Source: Rhizobium altiplani (GTDB lineage: Bacteria > Pseudomonadota > Alphaproteobacteria > Rhizobiales > Rhizobiaceae). Taken from it: a stretch of 64,000 nucleotides of DNA. The translations under genes were made by a program, and so were the position numbers. Location: the NCBI RefSeq assembly GCF_001542405.1, contig NZ_LNCD01000140.1, forward strand, positions 162,062 to 226,061, written 5' to 3'. Positions 44,915-52,828 of this stretch are shown here, one piece after another. The notes beneath the pieces are model-generated. The model ran no database searches and had not been told where the DNA came from. It saw only the letters and a list, made by a program, of their open reading frames with translations. Every line of letters begins with the position of its first letter. Within the stretch, counting starts at the first letter, position 1.

Positions 44915-45076
44915 ACGACCGCTACTCACTCATGATTAGCAACTAATATCGGCTTTCGAATTAGGAAATGAAGGTTAATAAGTTCCTTCCATCCGCGCGG
45001 TCATTCGGCGAGAAACAAAAGGAAAATCATTTTATATCAATGGCTTGGAAGGCAATGAAAATTTTAATGAATTTTC

Positions 45077-45101
45077 GACGAAGCGCTCAGTGCGCTTCGT
45101 C
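45077..45101. terminator. hairpin enclosing the polA stop codon
   Basis: GACGAAGCGC (45077-45086) pairs perfectly with GCGCTTCGTC (45092-45101); the 5-base loop contains part of the polA stop codon on the minus strand. An AT-rich stretch with GAAAATT/AATTTTC follows but no clean T run, so terminator function is tentative. Confidence 0.4.
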
Positions 45102-48086
45102 CCAGTTGGTGGCCGAACGCGCGTCGACTCTCAGCGGCACCCGCATTTCGAGCGCCGGCATGGTGGCGTTCTCCATCACCGAAACGATGATCGGCGTCGC
45201 CTTTTCGACGTCTGCGTCCTCGACTTCGAAGATCAGTTCGTCGTGCACCTGTAGGAGCATGCGCACGCGGTCGCCAAGCCCTGCTTCGGCCAGCGCCGGC
45301 TCCATCTTGATCATGGCCCGGCGAATGATATCGGCGGCTGATCCCTGGATCGGCGCGTTGATCGCGGCGCGCTCGTTGAAGGCGCGAACCGACGGGTTGG
45401 ACGAGCGAATCTCCGGGTAGTTGATTCGCCGCCCGAAGATCGTTTCGACGTAACCCTTGTCACGCGCCATCTGCTTGCGGCTGTCCATGTAGTCGCGGAT
45501 GCCGGGGAAGCGCTCGAAATACTTCTTGATGTAGTCGCCCGCTTCCGAGCGCTCGATCGAGAGCTGATTGGCAAGGCCGAAGGCTGAGATACCGTAGATG
45601 ATGCCGAAGTTGATGGCCTTGGCGCGACGTCGCACTTCTGACGGCATGCCCTCGACAGGCACGCCGAACATCTCCGATGCGGTCATCGCATGAATGTCGA
45701 CGCCGTCGGCGAAGGCCTGCGTCAGCTGCGGAATCTCGGCGACGTGGGCGAGCACGCGCAGCTCGATCTGGCTGTAGTCGGCCGAAATCAGCTTATGGCC
45801 CGGCGACGAGATGAAGGCCGTACGGATCTTGCGGCCTTCCGCCGTCCGAACCGGAATGTTTTGCAGGTTTGGTTCCGAGGAGGACAGGCGACCTGTCGTC
45901 GTCGAGGCCAGCGAATACGAGGTGTGAACCCGCTTCGTCTGGGGGTGCACGTATCCCGGCAGCGCATCCGTGTAGGTGGACTTGAGCTTGGTCAGCTGGC
46001 GCCAGTCGACGATCTTGCGCGGCAGTTCGAAGCCCGCGGCGGCGAGGTCTTCGAGAACGCTTGCCGAGGTCGACCATTGGCCGGTCTTCGTCTTCGTACC
46101 GCCGGCAAGTCCCATCTTGCCGAACAGGATGTCGCCCAGCTGCTTCGGCGAGCCGATGGTAAAGCGACCGCCTGCAAGCTTGAAAATTTCGTCCTCGAGT
46201 GCCGCGGCGCCTTGTGCGAGATCGCCGGACAGGCGCGAGAGGATCTGCCTGTCGACGGTGATGCCGCGTTCTTCCATGTGTGCCAGGACCGGAAGCAAGG
46301 GCCGCTCGAGGCGTTCGTAAACCGTGGTCAGCTTCTCGGCGGCAAGGCGCGGTTTCAGCACCAGCCAGAGCCTGAGCGTGATCTCCGCATCCTCGGCGGC
46401 GTAGTGCGTCGCGCGATCGATATCGACGAGGTCGAATGTAACGTTCGACTTACCGCTGCCGGCCACGTCCTTGTAGGCGATCGGCGTGTGGCCGAGGAAC
46501 TTCTCCGACAACGGGTCCATGCCGTGCGCGCCGGTGCCTGCGTCGAGCACGTAGGAGATCAGCATCGTATCGTCGAAGTTCTTGGTTTCGACCCCGTAGC
46601 GCTTCATCAGCAGGTAGTCGTATTTGAGGTTCTGGGCGACCTTCAGGATCGACTCGTCTTCCAGCAGTGCCTTCAGCCGGGGCAGGGCATCTCGCATCGG
46701 GATCTGATTGTCCGCAAGCCCGCCGCCGAGCAGATCGCCGACGCCCGTCTTGTGGGCGATCGGGACGTAGGCGGCGCGAATGCTGGTGCCGGTGGCGTTC
46801 CTGTCGTTGTCGGCAATCGCCATCGAGAAGCCGACGAGCTCCGCCTGCATCGCATCGAGCGACGTGGTCTCGGTGTCGAAGCCAACCAGTCCGGTTTCGC
46901 GCGCATCGGCAATCCATTTGTCGAGCGTCGCGATGTCGCGAATGGTGACATAGCGCGAGTGGTCGAAGGGCAGGGAGGCAAAGGCCTCGGCGCGCGCCTT
47001 GGCAAGATCGCCCGGCCGGAAGGTACCCTCGCGACCATTCGCGCCGTTCGCCTTTGCCGGAACGGGCACGGCCTCGCCTGCAACGTCGGGAATACCGCCG
47101 GCAACCGGCTCGGGCTCTGCGGCGTCGAGATCCGGCCCGCGCGCTGCCGCACCCCACTGGACCGGAACATCCACGGCTTCGATCGCGCTGGCATCGCAAT
47201 CGCAAGCCTCGGCCACGCGCCGCGTCAGCGAGGTAAACTGCATTGCCTTCAAGAAGCCGATCAGCTTCGGTCCGTTCTGAGGCTCAAGGATCAGGTCTTC
47301 GACCTTGAGTTCAAGCGGAACATCGGTGCGCAGCCGCACGAGCTCGCGCGACAGGCGGGCCTTGTCGGCATTCTCGATGATCGTCTGCCGGCGCTTCTCC
47401 TGCTTGATCTCGGTCGCGCGTTCGAGAAGCGTGTCGAGATCGCCGTAGTCGGCAAGCAGTTGCGCCGCCGTCTTCGGGCCGATGCCGGGGATGCCAGGCA
47501 CGTTGTCGACCGAGTCGCCGGTCATCGCCTGGAGGTCGATCATCTTCTCGGGTGGAACGCCCCACTTCTCGATGACATCAGGAACGGCGATCTGCTTGTC
47601 CTTCATGCTGTCGTACATGTGGACGTTGGTCGTCACCAGCTGCATCAGATCCTTGTCCGAAGACACGATCGTCACGTCGGCGCCGAGCGCCTCGGCCTGG
47701 CGAGCATAGGTTGCAATGATGTCGTCGGCCTCGAAACCCTCCGTCTCGATGCACGGCAGGTTGAAGGCCCGTGTGGCGTGACGGATGAGACCGAACTGAG
47801 GGATGAGTTCGTCGGGCGGTGTCGAGCGGTTCGCCTTGTAGGCGTCGTAGAGATCCTTGCGGAATGTCTTTGCCGAATAGTCGAAGATGACGGCCAGATG
47901 CGTCGGGGTCGCGCCAACCGATGTGTCGCGCGCATCGGTCAGGAGTTTCCACAGCATGTTGCAGAAACCCGACACGGCGCCCACCGGCAAACCGTCGGAT
48001 TTGCGCGTCAAAGGGGGAAGTGCGTGAAAGGCTCGAAAGATAAAACCGGAGCCGTCGATTAGGAAGAGATGATCGCCTTTTTTCAT
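45087..48086 (-). CDS. polA: DNA polymerase I
   Basis: The product is 999 residues, somewhat longer than E. coli PolI (928). It has the 5'-3' exonuclease domain (about 1-290, with GFEADDIIATYA and MTGDSVDNVPGIPGIGPKTA), a 3'-5' exonuclease domain with the catalytic pair in VGFDTETTSLDAM, so proofreading should be intact, and the polymerase domain (motif A SADYSQIELRVLAHV, motif B RRRAKAINFGIIYG, motif C LQVHDELIFEV). It fills gaps in repair and removes Okazaki primers. It is transcribed away from the MarR gene, with the sRNA-like region between. Confidence 0.96.
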   Translation of the reverse strand: MKKGDHLFLIDGSGFIFRAFHALPPLTRKSDGLPVGAVSGFCNMLWKLLTDARDTSVGATPTHLAVIFDYSAKTFRKDLYDAYKANRSTPPDELIPQFGLIRHATRAFNLPCIETEGFEADDIIATYARQAEALGADVTIVSSDKDLMQLVTTNVHMYDSMKDKQIAVPDVIEKWGVPPEKMIDLQAMTGDSVDNVPGIPGIGPKTAAQLLADYGDLDTLLERATEIKQEKRRQTIIENADKARLSRELVRLRTDVPLELKVEDLILEPQNGPKLIGFLKAMQFTSLTRRVAEACDCDASAIEAVDVPVQWGAAARGPDLDAAEPEPVAGGIPDVAGEAVPVPAKANGANGREGTFRPGDLAKARAEAFASLPFDHSRYVTIRDIATLDKWIADARETGLVGFDTETTSLDAMQAELVGFSMAIADNDRNATGTSIRAAYVPIAHKTGVGDLLGGGLADNQIPMRDALPRLKALLEDESILKVAQNLKYDYLLMKRYGVETKNFDDTMLISYVLDAGTGAHGMDPLSEKFLGHTPIAYKDVAGSGKSNVTFDLVDIDRATHYAAEDAEITLRLWLVLKPRLAAEKLTTVYERLERPLLPVLAHMEERGITVDRQILSRLSGDLAQGAAALEDEIFKLAGGRFTIGSPKQLGDILFGKMGLAGGTKTKTGQWSTSASVLEDLAAAGFELPRKIVDWRQLTKLKSTYTDALPGYVHPQTKRVHTSYSLASTTTGRLSSSEPNLQNIPVRTAEGRKIRTAFISSPGHKLISADYSQIELRVLAHVAEIPQLTQAFADGVDIHAMTASEMFGVPVEGMPSEVRRRAKAINFGIIYGISAFGLANQLSIERSEAGDYIKKYFERFPGIRDYMDSRKQMARDKGYVETIFGRRINYPEIRSSNPSVRAFNERAAINAPIQGSAADIIRRAMIKMEPALAEAGLGDRVRMLLQVHDELIFEVEDADVEKATPIIVSVMENATMPALEMRVPLRVDARSATNWDEAH

Positions 48087-48240
48087 GGCGTCATGGATAG
48101 CGCGGCGACCTTGGAAGGTCCATATAAAGTTCCGAGGGTGAAAACTTTCTGGCTCACCAAAGTGTTACTAATTTGTAATAGTCAATCCTCGGCTTTCCCT
48201 TGAAAAGCCACATTCCCGATCACAAATGATTACTACCGGC

Positions 48241-48392
48241 GTTTGATCGTGTTTGATCGCGTCGAGGGTCTGATAGCTGGCTTGTCCCCCGCCGCTTCGG
48301 ACTTGGACAAAGGCCTTATCCCCTCTCCGGGCCTTTGTCCCCATTTTAAAGCCGCCATAGCCAGACCTCCAGGCTATGGCGGCTTTGTTTTG
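48241..48392 (+). ncRNA. candidate trans-acting small RNA in the polA-marR gap (AbcR/alpha-r15 position)
   Basis: Two perfect stem-loops stand in tandem: GGACAAAGGCC/GGCCTTTGTCC (48305-48315 with 48330-48340, 14-base loop) and a 15-base-pair stem (48348-48362 with 48372-48386, loop AGACCTCCA). The second is followed by GTTTTG on the plus strand, like an intrinsic terminator. The first loop contains CCCCTCTCC and the second ACCTCC, both able to pair with ribosome binding sites. From memory, in S. meliloti the AbcR1/AbcR2 (smrC15/smrC16) RNAs lie between polA and a MarR gene; this is the same context. The 5' end is not defined by a promoter I can identify, so the start coordinate is a guess. 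Confidence 0.5.
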
Positions 48393-48493
48393 CTGCTCTA
48401 TCTTTCGAACATAGCCTGCGATGAAGCATTTGTGATGCGTCGTATGCGATTTGTTGCATTGTTTCATCGAGTTTTCTGCGACTAATTGAGAAG

Positions 48494-48925
48494 ATGGGAA
48501 TTAATCGAATGGACTCGGGAGCTTACCTTGCCAGTCAGCTGGCCAAGGGCTTCGCTCGTTCGCTCCAGCAGCGCGCGGCGCGGCTCGGCTTTTCGCCCGG
48601 GCAATTCCCCGTTCTTCTCGAACTCTGGGCCGAGGACGGGCTGACGCAGAAGCAGTTGCTGGCCCGCGTCGACATCGAACAGGCGACGATGGCGAACACG
48701 CTTGCGCGCATGGCGCGCGACGGGTTGATCGATCGTCGTCCGCATCCGTCCGACAAGCGCGCGCAGCTGATCTTTCTCACGGACAAGGCCAAAGGCATGG
48801 AAGACGACGCCATCGAGGCGGCGCGTGAAGCGGACCTGGCCCTGTTTCAGGGCTTCAAGAGCTTCGAGCGCGAACTGACGCTCGAGTACATCCGCCGCCT
48901 GCTCGACAATGCCAAGAAGCTGTAA
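48494..48925 (+). CDS. MarR family transcriptional regulator
   Basis: The product is 143 residues. The winged helix is clear: LTQKQLLARVDIEQATMANTLARMARDGLIDRRPHPSDKRAQLIFLTDKAK. MarR proteins are dimeric regulators that usually release DNA on binding phenolic or oxidant ligands. GAGAAG precedes the ATG at 48494; ATG at 48509 is an alternative. It stands alone, divergent from polA across the sRNA-like region. Confidence 0.92.
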   Translation: MGINRMDSGAYLASQLAKGFARSLQQRAARLGFSPGQFPVLLELWAEDGLTQKQLLARVDIEQATMANTLARMARDGLIDRRPHPSDKRAQLIFLTDKAKGMEDDAIEAAREADLALFQGFKSFERELTLEYIRRLLDNAKKL

Positions 48926-49132
48926 TCGACACTGTTCCGCCGCCGTTATGGTCGAACTCCTCCGCATGCGCTGAAAACAAGCTCTCGCCCGCCGCCAGCT
49001 ATTCGTGCTCTCGTCCCCCGGGCGTGTCTGACGCGCCCATCTCTCGCCATTGGCTCCCCCTGCCTGCTTTTTCGTCTCGAAAGCGACCGGCCTTTGGTCT
49101 ATCGTCCCGCCGAATTTCAAAAGGAGTCGAAA

Positions 49133-50521
49133 ATGACTGACGTAATGCCGGTGCTGTCGCGTGCGGACCAGAATTTGACATCGAGCCTCGACAAGCTGTT
49201 CGAGCTGTTGCGCATCAAGTCCATTTCCACCGACCCGGCCTACAGGGCCGAGTGCCGCAAGGCGGCTGAATGGCTGGTTTCCTATCTCGAGACCCTGGGT
49301 TTCGAGGCGTCCGTGCGTAACACGCCCGGCCACCCCATGGTCGTGGCCCATCACGCCGGCGCAAGCGCCGACGCGCCGCATGTGCTGTTCTACGGCCACT
49401 ACGACGTGCAGCCAGTCGATCCGATCGAGCTCTGGGAGAATGATCCCTTCGAACCGTCGATCAAGGATGTCGGCAACGGCCGGAAGATCCTGACGGGCCG
49501 CGGCACCGCCGACGACAAAGGCCAGTTGATGACCTTCGTCGAGGCCTGCCGTGCCTACAAGGAAGTCAAAGGTGCACTTCCCTGCCGCATCACCATCCTC
49601 TTCGAAGGCGAAGAGGAATCAGGTTCGCCGTCGTTGAAGCCTTTCCTTGAGGCCAACGCCGCGGAGTTGAAGGCGGACTATGCGCTAGTATGTGACACCG
49701 GCATGTGGGATCGCGATACGCCGGCGATCGCAGCAGCCCTTCGTGGTCTTGTCGGCGAGGAAATCGTCGTGACGGCCGCCGATCGCGATCTGCATTCCGG
49801 CCTGTTCGGCGGTGCCGCGGCGAACCCGATCCATATCCTAACTGCCGCGCTTGCCGGGCTGCACGATGAGACCGGCCGCATCACCCTTGAAGGCTTCTAT
49901 GACGGCGTCGAGGAAACGCCTGCCAATATCAAGGCATCCTGGGAAACGCTCGGCAAAACGGCGGAAACCTTCCTGGGCGAGGTCGGCCTGTCGATCCCGT
50001 CGGGTGAAAAGGACCGGTCGGTTCTCGAGCTCACATGGGCGCGTCCGACCGCCGAGATCAACGGCATCTGGGGTGGCTACACCGGTGAGGGCTTCAAGAC
50101 GGTGATCGCAGCCAAGGCTTCGGCCAAGGTTTCCTTCCGCCTCGTCGGGACCCAGGATCCGAACGCCATCCGCGAAAGCTTCCGCAGCTACGTCCGCTCG
50201 AAAATCCCGGCGGACTGCTCGGTCGACTTCCATCCGCATGGCGGTTCGCCGGCCATCCACCTCTCTTACGATTCGCCGGTGCTGACGAAGGCCAAGAATG
50301 CGCTCTCCGACGAGTGGCCGAAACCGGCCGTGGTGATCGGCATGGGCGGATCGATCCCGATCGTCGGCGACTTCCAGAAGATGCTCGGCATGGAGTCGCT
50401 GCTTGTCGGCTTCGGTCTCAGCGATGATCGCATTCACTCGCCGAACGAGAAGTACGAACTCGCTTCCTACCACAAGGGCATCCGTTCTTGGATCCGCATC
50501 CTGGAAGCGTTGGCCAAATAG
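49133..50521 (+). CDS. M20 family dipeptidase/carboxypeptidase
   Basis: The product is 462 residues. Zinc ligands and catalytic residues are visible: His and Asp in FYGHYDVQPVD, Asp in GRGTADDKGQLM, Glu-Glu in LFEGEEESGSPS, Asp in VCDTGMWDRD, and the terminal His in SPNEKYELASYHKGIRSW region. An insertion of about 170 residues forms the dimerisation lid. The family cuts dipeptides or N-acyl amino acids; substrate unknown. The start follows AAAAGGAGTCG. An intrinsic terminator follows 39 bases after the stop. Confidence 0.91.
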   Translation: MTDVMPVLSRADQNLTSSLDKLFELLRIKSISTDPAYRAECRKAAEWLVSYLETLGFEASVRNTPGHPMVVAHHAGASADAPHVLFYGHYDVQPVDPIELWENDPFEPSIKDVGNGRKILTGRGTADDKGQLMTFVEACRAYKEVKGALPCRITILFEGEEESGSPSLKPFLEANAAELKADYALVCDTGMWDRDTPAIAAALRGLVGEEIVVTAADRDLHSGLFGGAAANPIHILTAALAGLHDETGRITLEGFYDGVEETPANIKASWETLGKTAETFLGEVGLSIPSGEKDRSVLELTWARPTAEINGIWGGYTGEGFKTVIAAKASAKVSFRLVGTQDPNAIRESFRSYVRSKIPADCSVDFHPHGGSPAIHLSYDSPVLTKAKNALSDEWPKPAVVIGMGGSIPIVGDFQKMLGMESLLVGFGLSDDRIHSPNEKYELASYHKGIRSWIRILEALAK

Positions 50522-50559
50522 GCTGGAAAAGCGTTCGTCTTTGAACGCCAGAAAAACAA

Positions 50560-50583
50560 AAAGGCCGGAACGAGCCGGCCTTT
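50560..50583 (+). terminator. intrinsic terminator of the M20 peptidase gene
   Basis: AAAGGCCGG (50560-50568) pairs with CCGGCCTTT (50575-50583). A run of A before and T after the stem allows action on both strands. Confidence 0.78.
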
Positions 50584-50992
50584 CGCCATCCGCTTCACTT
50601 CGATGCCAGTACATCCGTGGTCAAGGAGGAAGCGAATGTTGCAGCCAGACTGATCGGGAAAGGTTAACCAACGGTTAACGCGGAGCCTCGATCAGGACGG
50701 TGGAAGCGGCAACGTTGCTGGCGCGCACAGCTTTCCATCGGCTGCAATATGTTGATCCACATGTCGGAATGCCTAGCGCGCGTTTCAAGTAGATGTGACG
50801 CATTTTTGAATTTTGAAGCGCCCACGCGTTCAAGTCAGGTTCATCGGCGCGGACTACAAATCATTGAAAGAAAAGGTGATTGAGCTGAAATCGGCACGAG
50901 GCGACGAACGCCGAAGCCGTGCCCGGGCGCTTGCGCACCTTCTCGGAAAACACAAGCGGCGCGGTCGCCAGCGTCGTCAGAGGAGTTGAAAC
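50584..50992. other. intergenic region between the M20 peptidase and SH3-domain genes
   Basis: It holds a CtrA-like site (50664-50679, listed separately). A 58-codon open frame from a TTG at 50813 to a TGA at 50987-50989 (Lys/Arg-rich, helical, ending just before the next gene) is possible but has no ribosome binding site. The rest shows nothing I can name. Confidence 0.4.
50664..50679. promoter_or_regulatory. CtrA-type binding site
   Basis: TTAACCAACGGTTAAC matches the CtrA consensus TTAA-N7-TTAAC and is itself an inverted repeat (GTTAACC/GGTTAAC). CtrA is the master cell-cycle regulator of alphaproteobacteria. The nearest downstream gene is the SH3-domain protein, 314 bases away, so the target is uncertain. 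Confidence 0.5.
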
Positions 50993-51724
50993 GTGAAGTC
51001 CATCTTGATGAAGGCCGCTGCAGCGGCCGCCCTCTTGCTCGCGCCGGCGATTGCCCAGGCGGCAGAGGGATATGCGACAGCCAACGTCAACATGCGGGCC
51101 GGACCAAGCACGCAATATCCCGCTGTAACCGTCATTCCGGCCGGTGAATCGGTGGAAATCCATGGCTGCCTCGCCGATGTGCCTTGGTGCGACGTGGAGT
51201 TCTACGGTGGGCGCGGCTGGGTCGCAGGTCGCTATGTGCAGGCGCTCTACCAGAGCCGTCGCGTCTATGTGGGTCCGGAATATTACCGTCCCCTCGGAAT
51301 CCCGACCGTGGTCTTCAGCGTCGGAAATTACTGGGACCGCTATTACCGCGGTCGCGATTTCTATCGGGAGCGCGATCGTTGGCGTCGCAATCCTGTTTAC
51401 GATCGCCCGCCCGCTGTCGTTCGCCCGGTGCGGCCGCCAGAATTCGACGGAAACCCCGGCCCCGGCCGTCCACGACCCGATTTTGATCGCGGTCCCGATC
51501 GGAGGCCCGATGGAAACCGCGGACCGGGCCGTCGTCCCGAGCAACCGAATTTCGACCGCGGCCCCGGTCGCCAGGATTTCCAGGGACGGCCCCATGACAA
51601 TCGTCCGGACTTCCAGCGCCCGCCGCAGGGCAACGACGATGGGAACTGGCGTCGCGGCGGTGAGGGCCGTCGTGGGCCTCCACGCTGCCCGCCGGGTGAT
51701 CCGGCCTGCGGCAACCAGCAGTGA
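50993..51724 (+). CDS. exported SH3b-domain protein with Arg/Pro/Gly-rich tail
   Basis: The product is 243 residues. A Sec signal peptide (AAAAAALLLAPAIAQA) is followed by a bacterial SH3 domain (about 27-85: ATANVNMRAGPSTQYPAVTVIPAGESVEIHGCL, then WCDVEFYGGRGWVAGRYV), which often binds cell-wall peptides. From residue 125 the protein is built from repeats of the type DRGPDRRP and NRGPGRRP, a basic, disordered tail. AGGAG precedes the GTG at 50993; an ATG at 51008 is the alternative. It has its own terminator. Confidence 0.85.
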   Translation: MKSILMKAAAAAALLLAPAIAQAAEGYATANVNMRAGPSTQYPAVTVIPAGESVEIHGCLADVPWCDVEFYGGRGWVAGRYVQALYQSRRVYVGPEYYRPLGIPTVVFSVGNYWDRYYRGRDFYRERDRWRRNPVYDRPPAVVRPVRPPEFDGNPGPGRPRPDFDRGPDRRPDGNRGPGRRPEQPNFDRGPGRQDFQGRPHDNRPDFQRPPQGNDDGNWRRGGEGRRGPPRCPPGDPACGNQQ

Positions 51725-51731
51725 CGCATCG

Positions 51732-51776
51732 GGGCGGCCGCGAGGCCGCAGCGGCCGCGAGGCCGCCCTTTTTATT
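51732..51776 (+). terminator. intrinsic terminator of the SH3-domain gene
   Basis: GGGCGGCC (51732-51739) pairs with GGCCGCCC (51761-51768), with further pairing possible between two GCGGCCGC-like inner copies, then TTTTTATT. It begins 8 bases after the stop. Confidence 0.8.
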
Positions 51777-51924
51777 GGGGAGATGAGAAGGCCCGGCGCT
51801 CTGGGAGAGACACCGGGCCTGATCGCGATCGGCGCGTTTGAGGGGGAGACGGCCGACCTTTAGCGAAACGTGTAGGGCGTGTTTCGCTAGGGCATTAATC
51901 CACCAGCTCGCTAATGGTTCCCTG

Positions 51925-52107
51925 TTACCAGAGAGAAACGGAACGCTGCCGACCGGCGAGGAGGTCGCGCAATTCCGCGAACGGGCCGTGAAGCATCTTC
52001 AGGCGGCTCTCTTCCATTTTTGTCAGCCTGTAGCGGCGTGCAAACTCGTGCACGTCCCAAACTTCACGCAGCTTGAATTCTTCGCTTTTGGTAATGTCGA
52101 TGGTCAT
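51925..52107 (-). CDS. small conserved-type hypothetical protein
   Basis: The product is 60 residues, acidic and basic side chains well mixed: ITKSEEFKLREVWDVHEFARRY then LTKMEESRLKMLHGPFAELRDLL. This reads as two or three helices and could be a small DNA- or protein-binding module. Such short helical proteins (DUF3606-like in style) are common in Rhizobiaceae, but the family is not certain. The ribosome binding site before the ATG is weak. Confidence 0.5.
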   Translation of the reverse strand: MTIDITKSEEFKLREVWDVHEFARRYRLTKMEESRLKMLHGPFAELRDLLAGRQRSVSLW

Positions 52108-52235
52108 GGATGCCTACATATTGCGCATGCTGCGCTAATCTCAGGCGCAATTCGGCGTGCTATACGTCAGATTTGTGACAGTCGCAACGAATGGCAGCCA
52201 TGCCAAAAAAGCGGGGCTTGGTAAACGAATTATAA

Positions 52236-52265
52236 CAAAGCCCAGGCTGAGCGGCCCGGGCCTTG
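52236..52265 (-). terminator. intrinsic terminator for the minus-strand gene at 52275
   Basis: On the minus strand CAAGGCCC pairs with GGGCTTTG (one wobble) and the stem is followed by TTATAATT. It lies 10 bases after that gene's stop. Confidence 0.6.
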
Positions 52266-52274
52266 CTGTCTTAA

Positions 52275-52595
52275 TCAGCGCCAATCGCGTCCGCGCACCC
52301 ACGGTGGCGGGCGATCCCATCCGTAGGATCGCTCATAGCGCCAGTCATGGCGCGGCCGGCCGCCCCATCCGTAGCGGCGATCGGCGCGCCAGCCGTAACG
52401 CGGCGGTGGCGGTCGGTCCCAGTTCGGCCGGCAATTGCCCCACCGGGTCAGGTGATAGCCGCGCCCGCAGGCGTAATCGACGAGTACCGTATTCTTGGCC
52501 GCAACGCCGTTCAGCGGCGCGACCGGCATCGCTTCAGCCGCGGTAACGCCAAATCCACACATGGCGATCGCAGCTGCAATCATTCTCATACGCAT
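52275..52595 (-). CDS. exported small protein of the GCG_CRPN type
   Basis: The product is 106 residues. A Sec signal peptide (MIAAAIAMCGFGVTAAEA) is followed by a short linker and the motif VDYACGRGYHLTRWGNCRPN, the cysteine-glycine signature seen in many small rhizobial secreted proteins. The C-terminal half is rich in Arg, Trp, Tyr and Gly (RYGWGGRPRHDWRYERSYGW), as in that family. Function unknown; a periplasmic or surface role is likely. AGAGGTG precedes the ATG at 52595. Divergent from the PBP1A gene. Confidence 0.68.
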   Translation of the reverse strand: MRMRMIAAAIAMCGFGVTAAEAMPVAPLNGVAAKNTVLVDYACGRGYHLTRWGNCRPNWDRPPPPRYGWRADRRYGWGGRPRHDWRYERSYGWDRPPPWVRGRDWR

Positions 52596-52700
52596 CTCTG
52601 CACCTCTGTTATGCAAGTCCCTTGCACATGGATTAGAGAGCCGGTTCGGTGAACGGGGGCTGAACCAAATTTGACATTGTTGGGGCAAGGGCGGGCCGGT

Positions 52701-52726
52701 CTAACCACTTCTTAACCACCCCTTAA
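52701..52726 (+). promoter_or_regulatory. triple CtrA-like half-site array upstream of the PBP1A gene
   Basis: CTAA, TTAA and TTAA occur at 52701, 52712 and 52723, each pair separated by 7 bases; the second pair is TTAACCACCCCTTAAA. This gives two overlapping TTAA-N7-TTAA sites with an 11-base period. It lies 103-128 bases before the PBP1A start and 105 bases before the divergent small exported protein, so it could control either. Confidence 0.55.
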
Positions 52727-52828
52727 ATCGCCGCATTTAAAGTTCAACCGGGCGGAGAACCGTTTGGCAAAGCACGGTTTCTGCGGCGTCGCCGCGCAAG
52801 GAGCGAAGAAGGGGCGTACCGGTACTAG

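Noticed and set aside
45690..48062. 790-codon open frame opposite polA
   Set aside because: It lies antisense to a complete DNA polymerase I with all motifs. High GC at third positions opens long antisense frames; the translation is Arg/Gly/Ala-rich without any domain.
50813..50989. 58-codon Lys/Arg-rich frame before the SH3 gene
   Set aside because: It would need a TTG start with no ribosome binding site. It remains possible, but support is too weak to call a gene.
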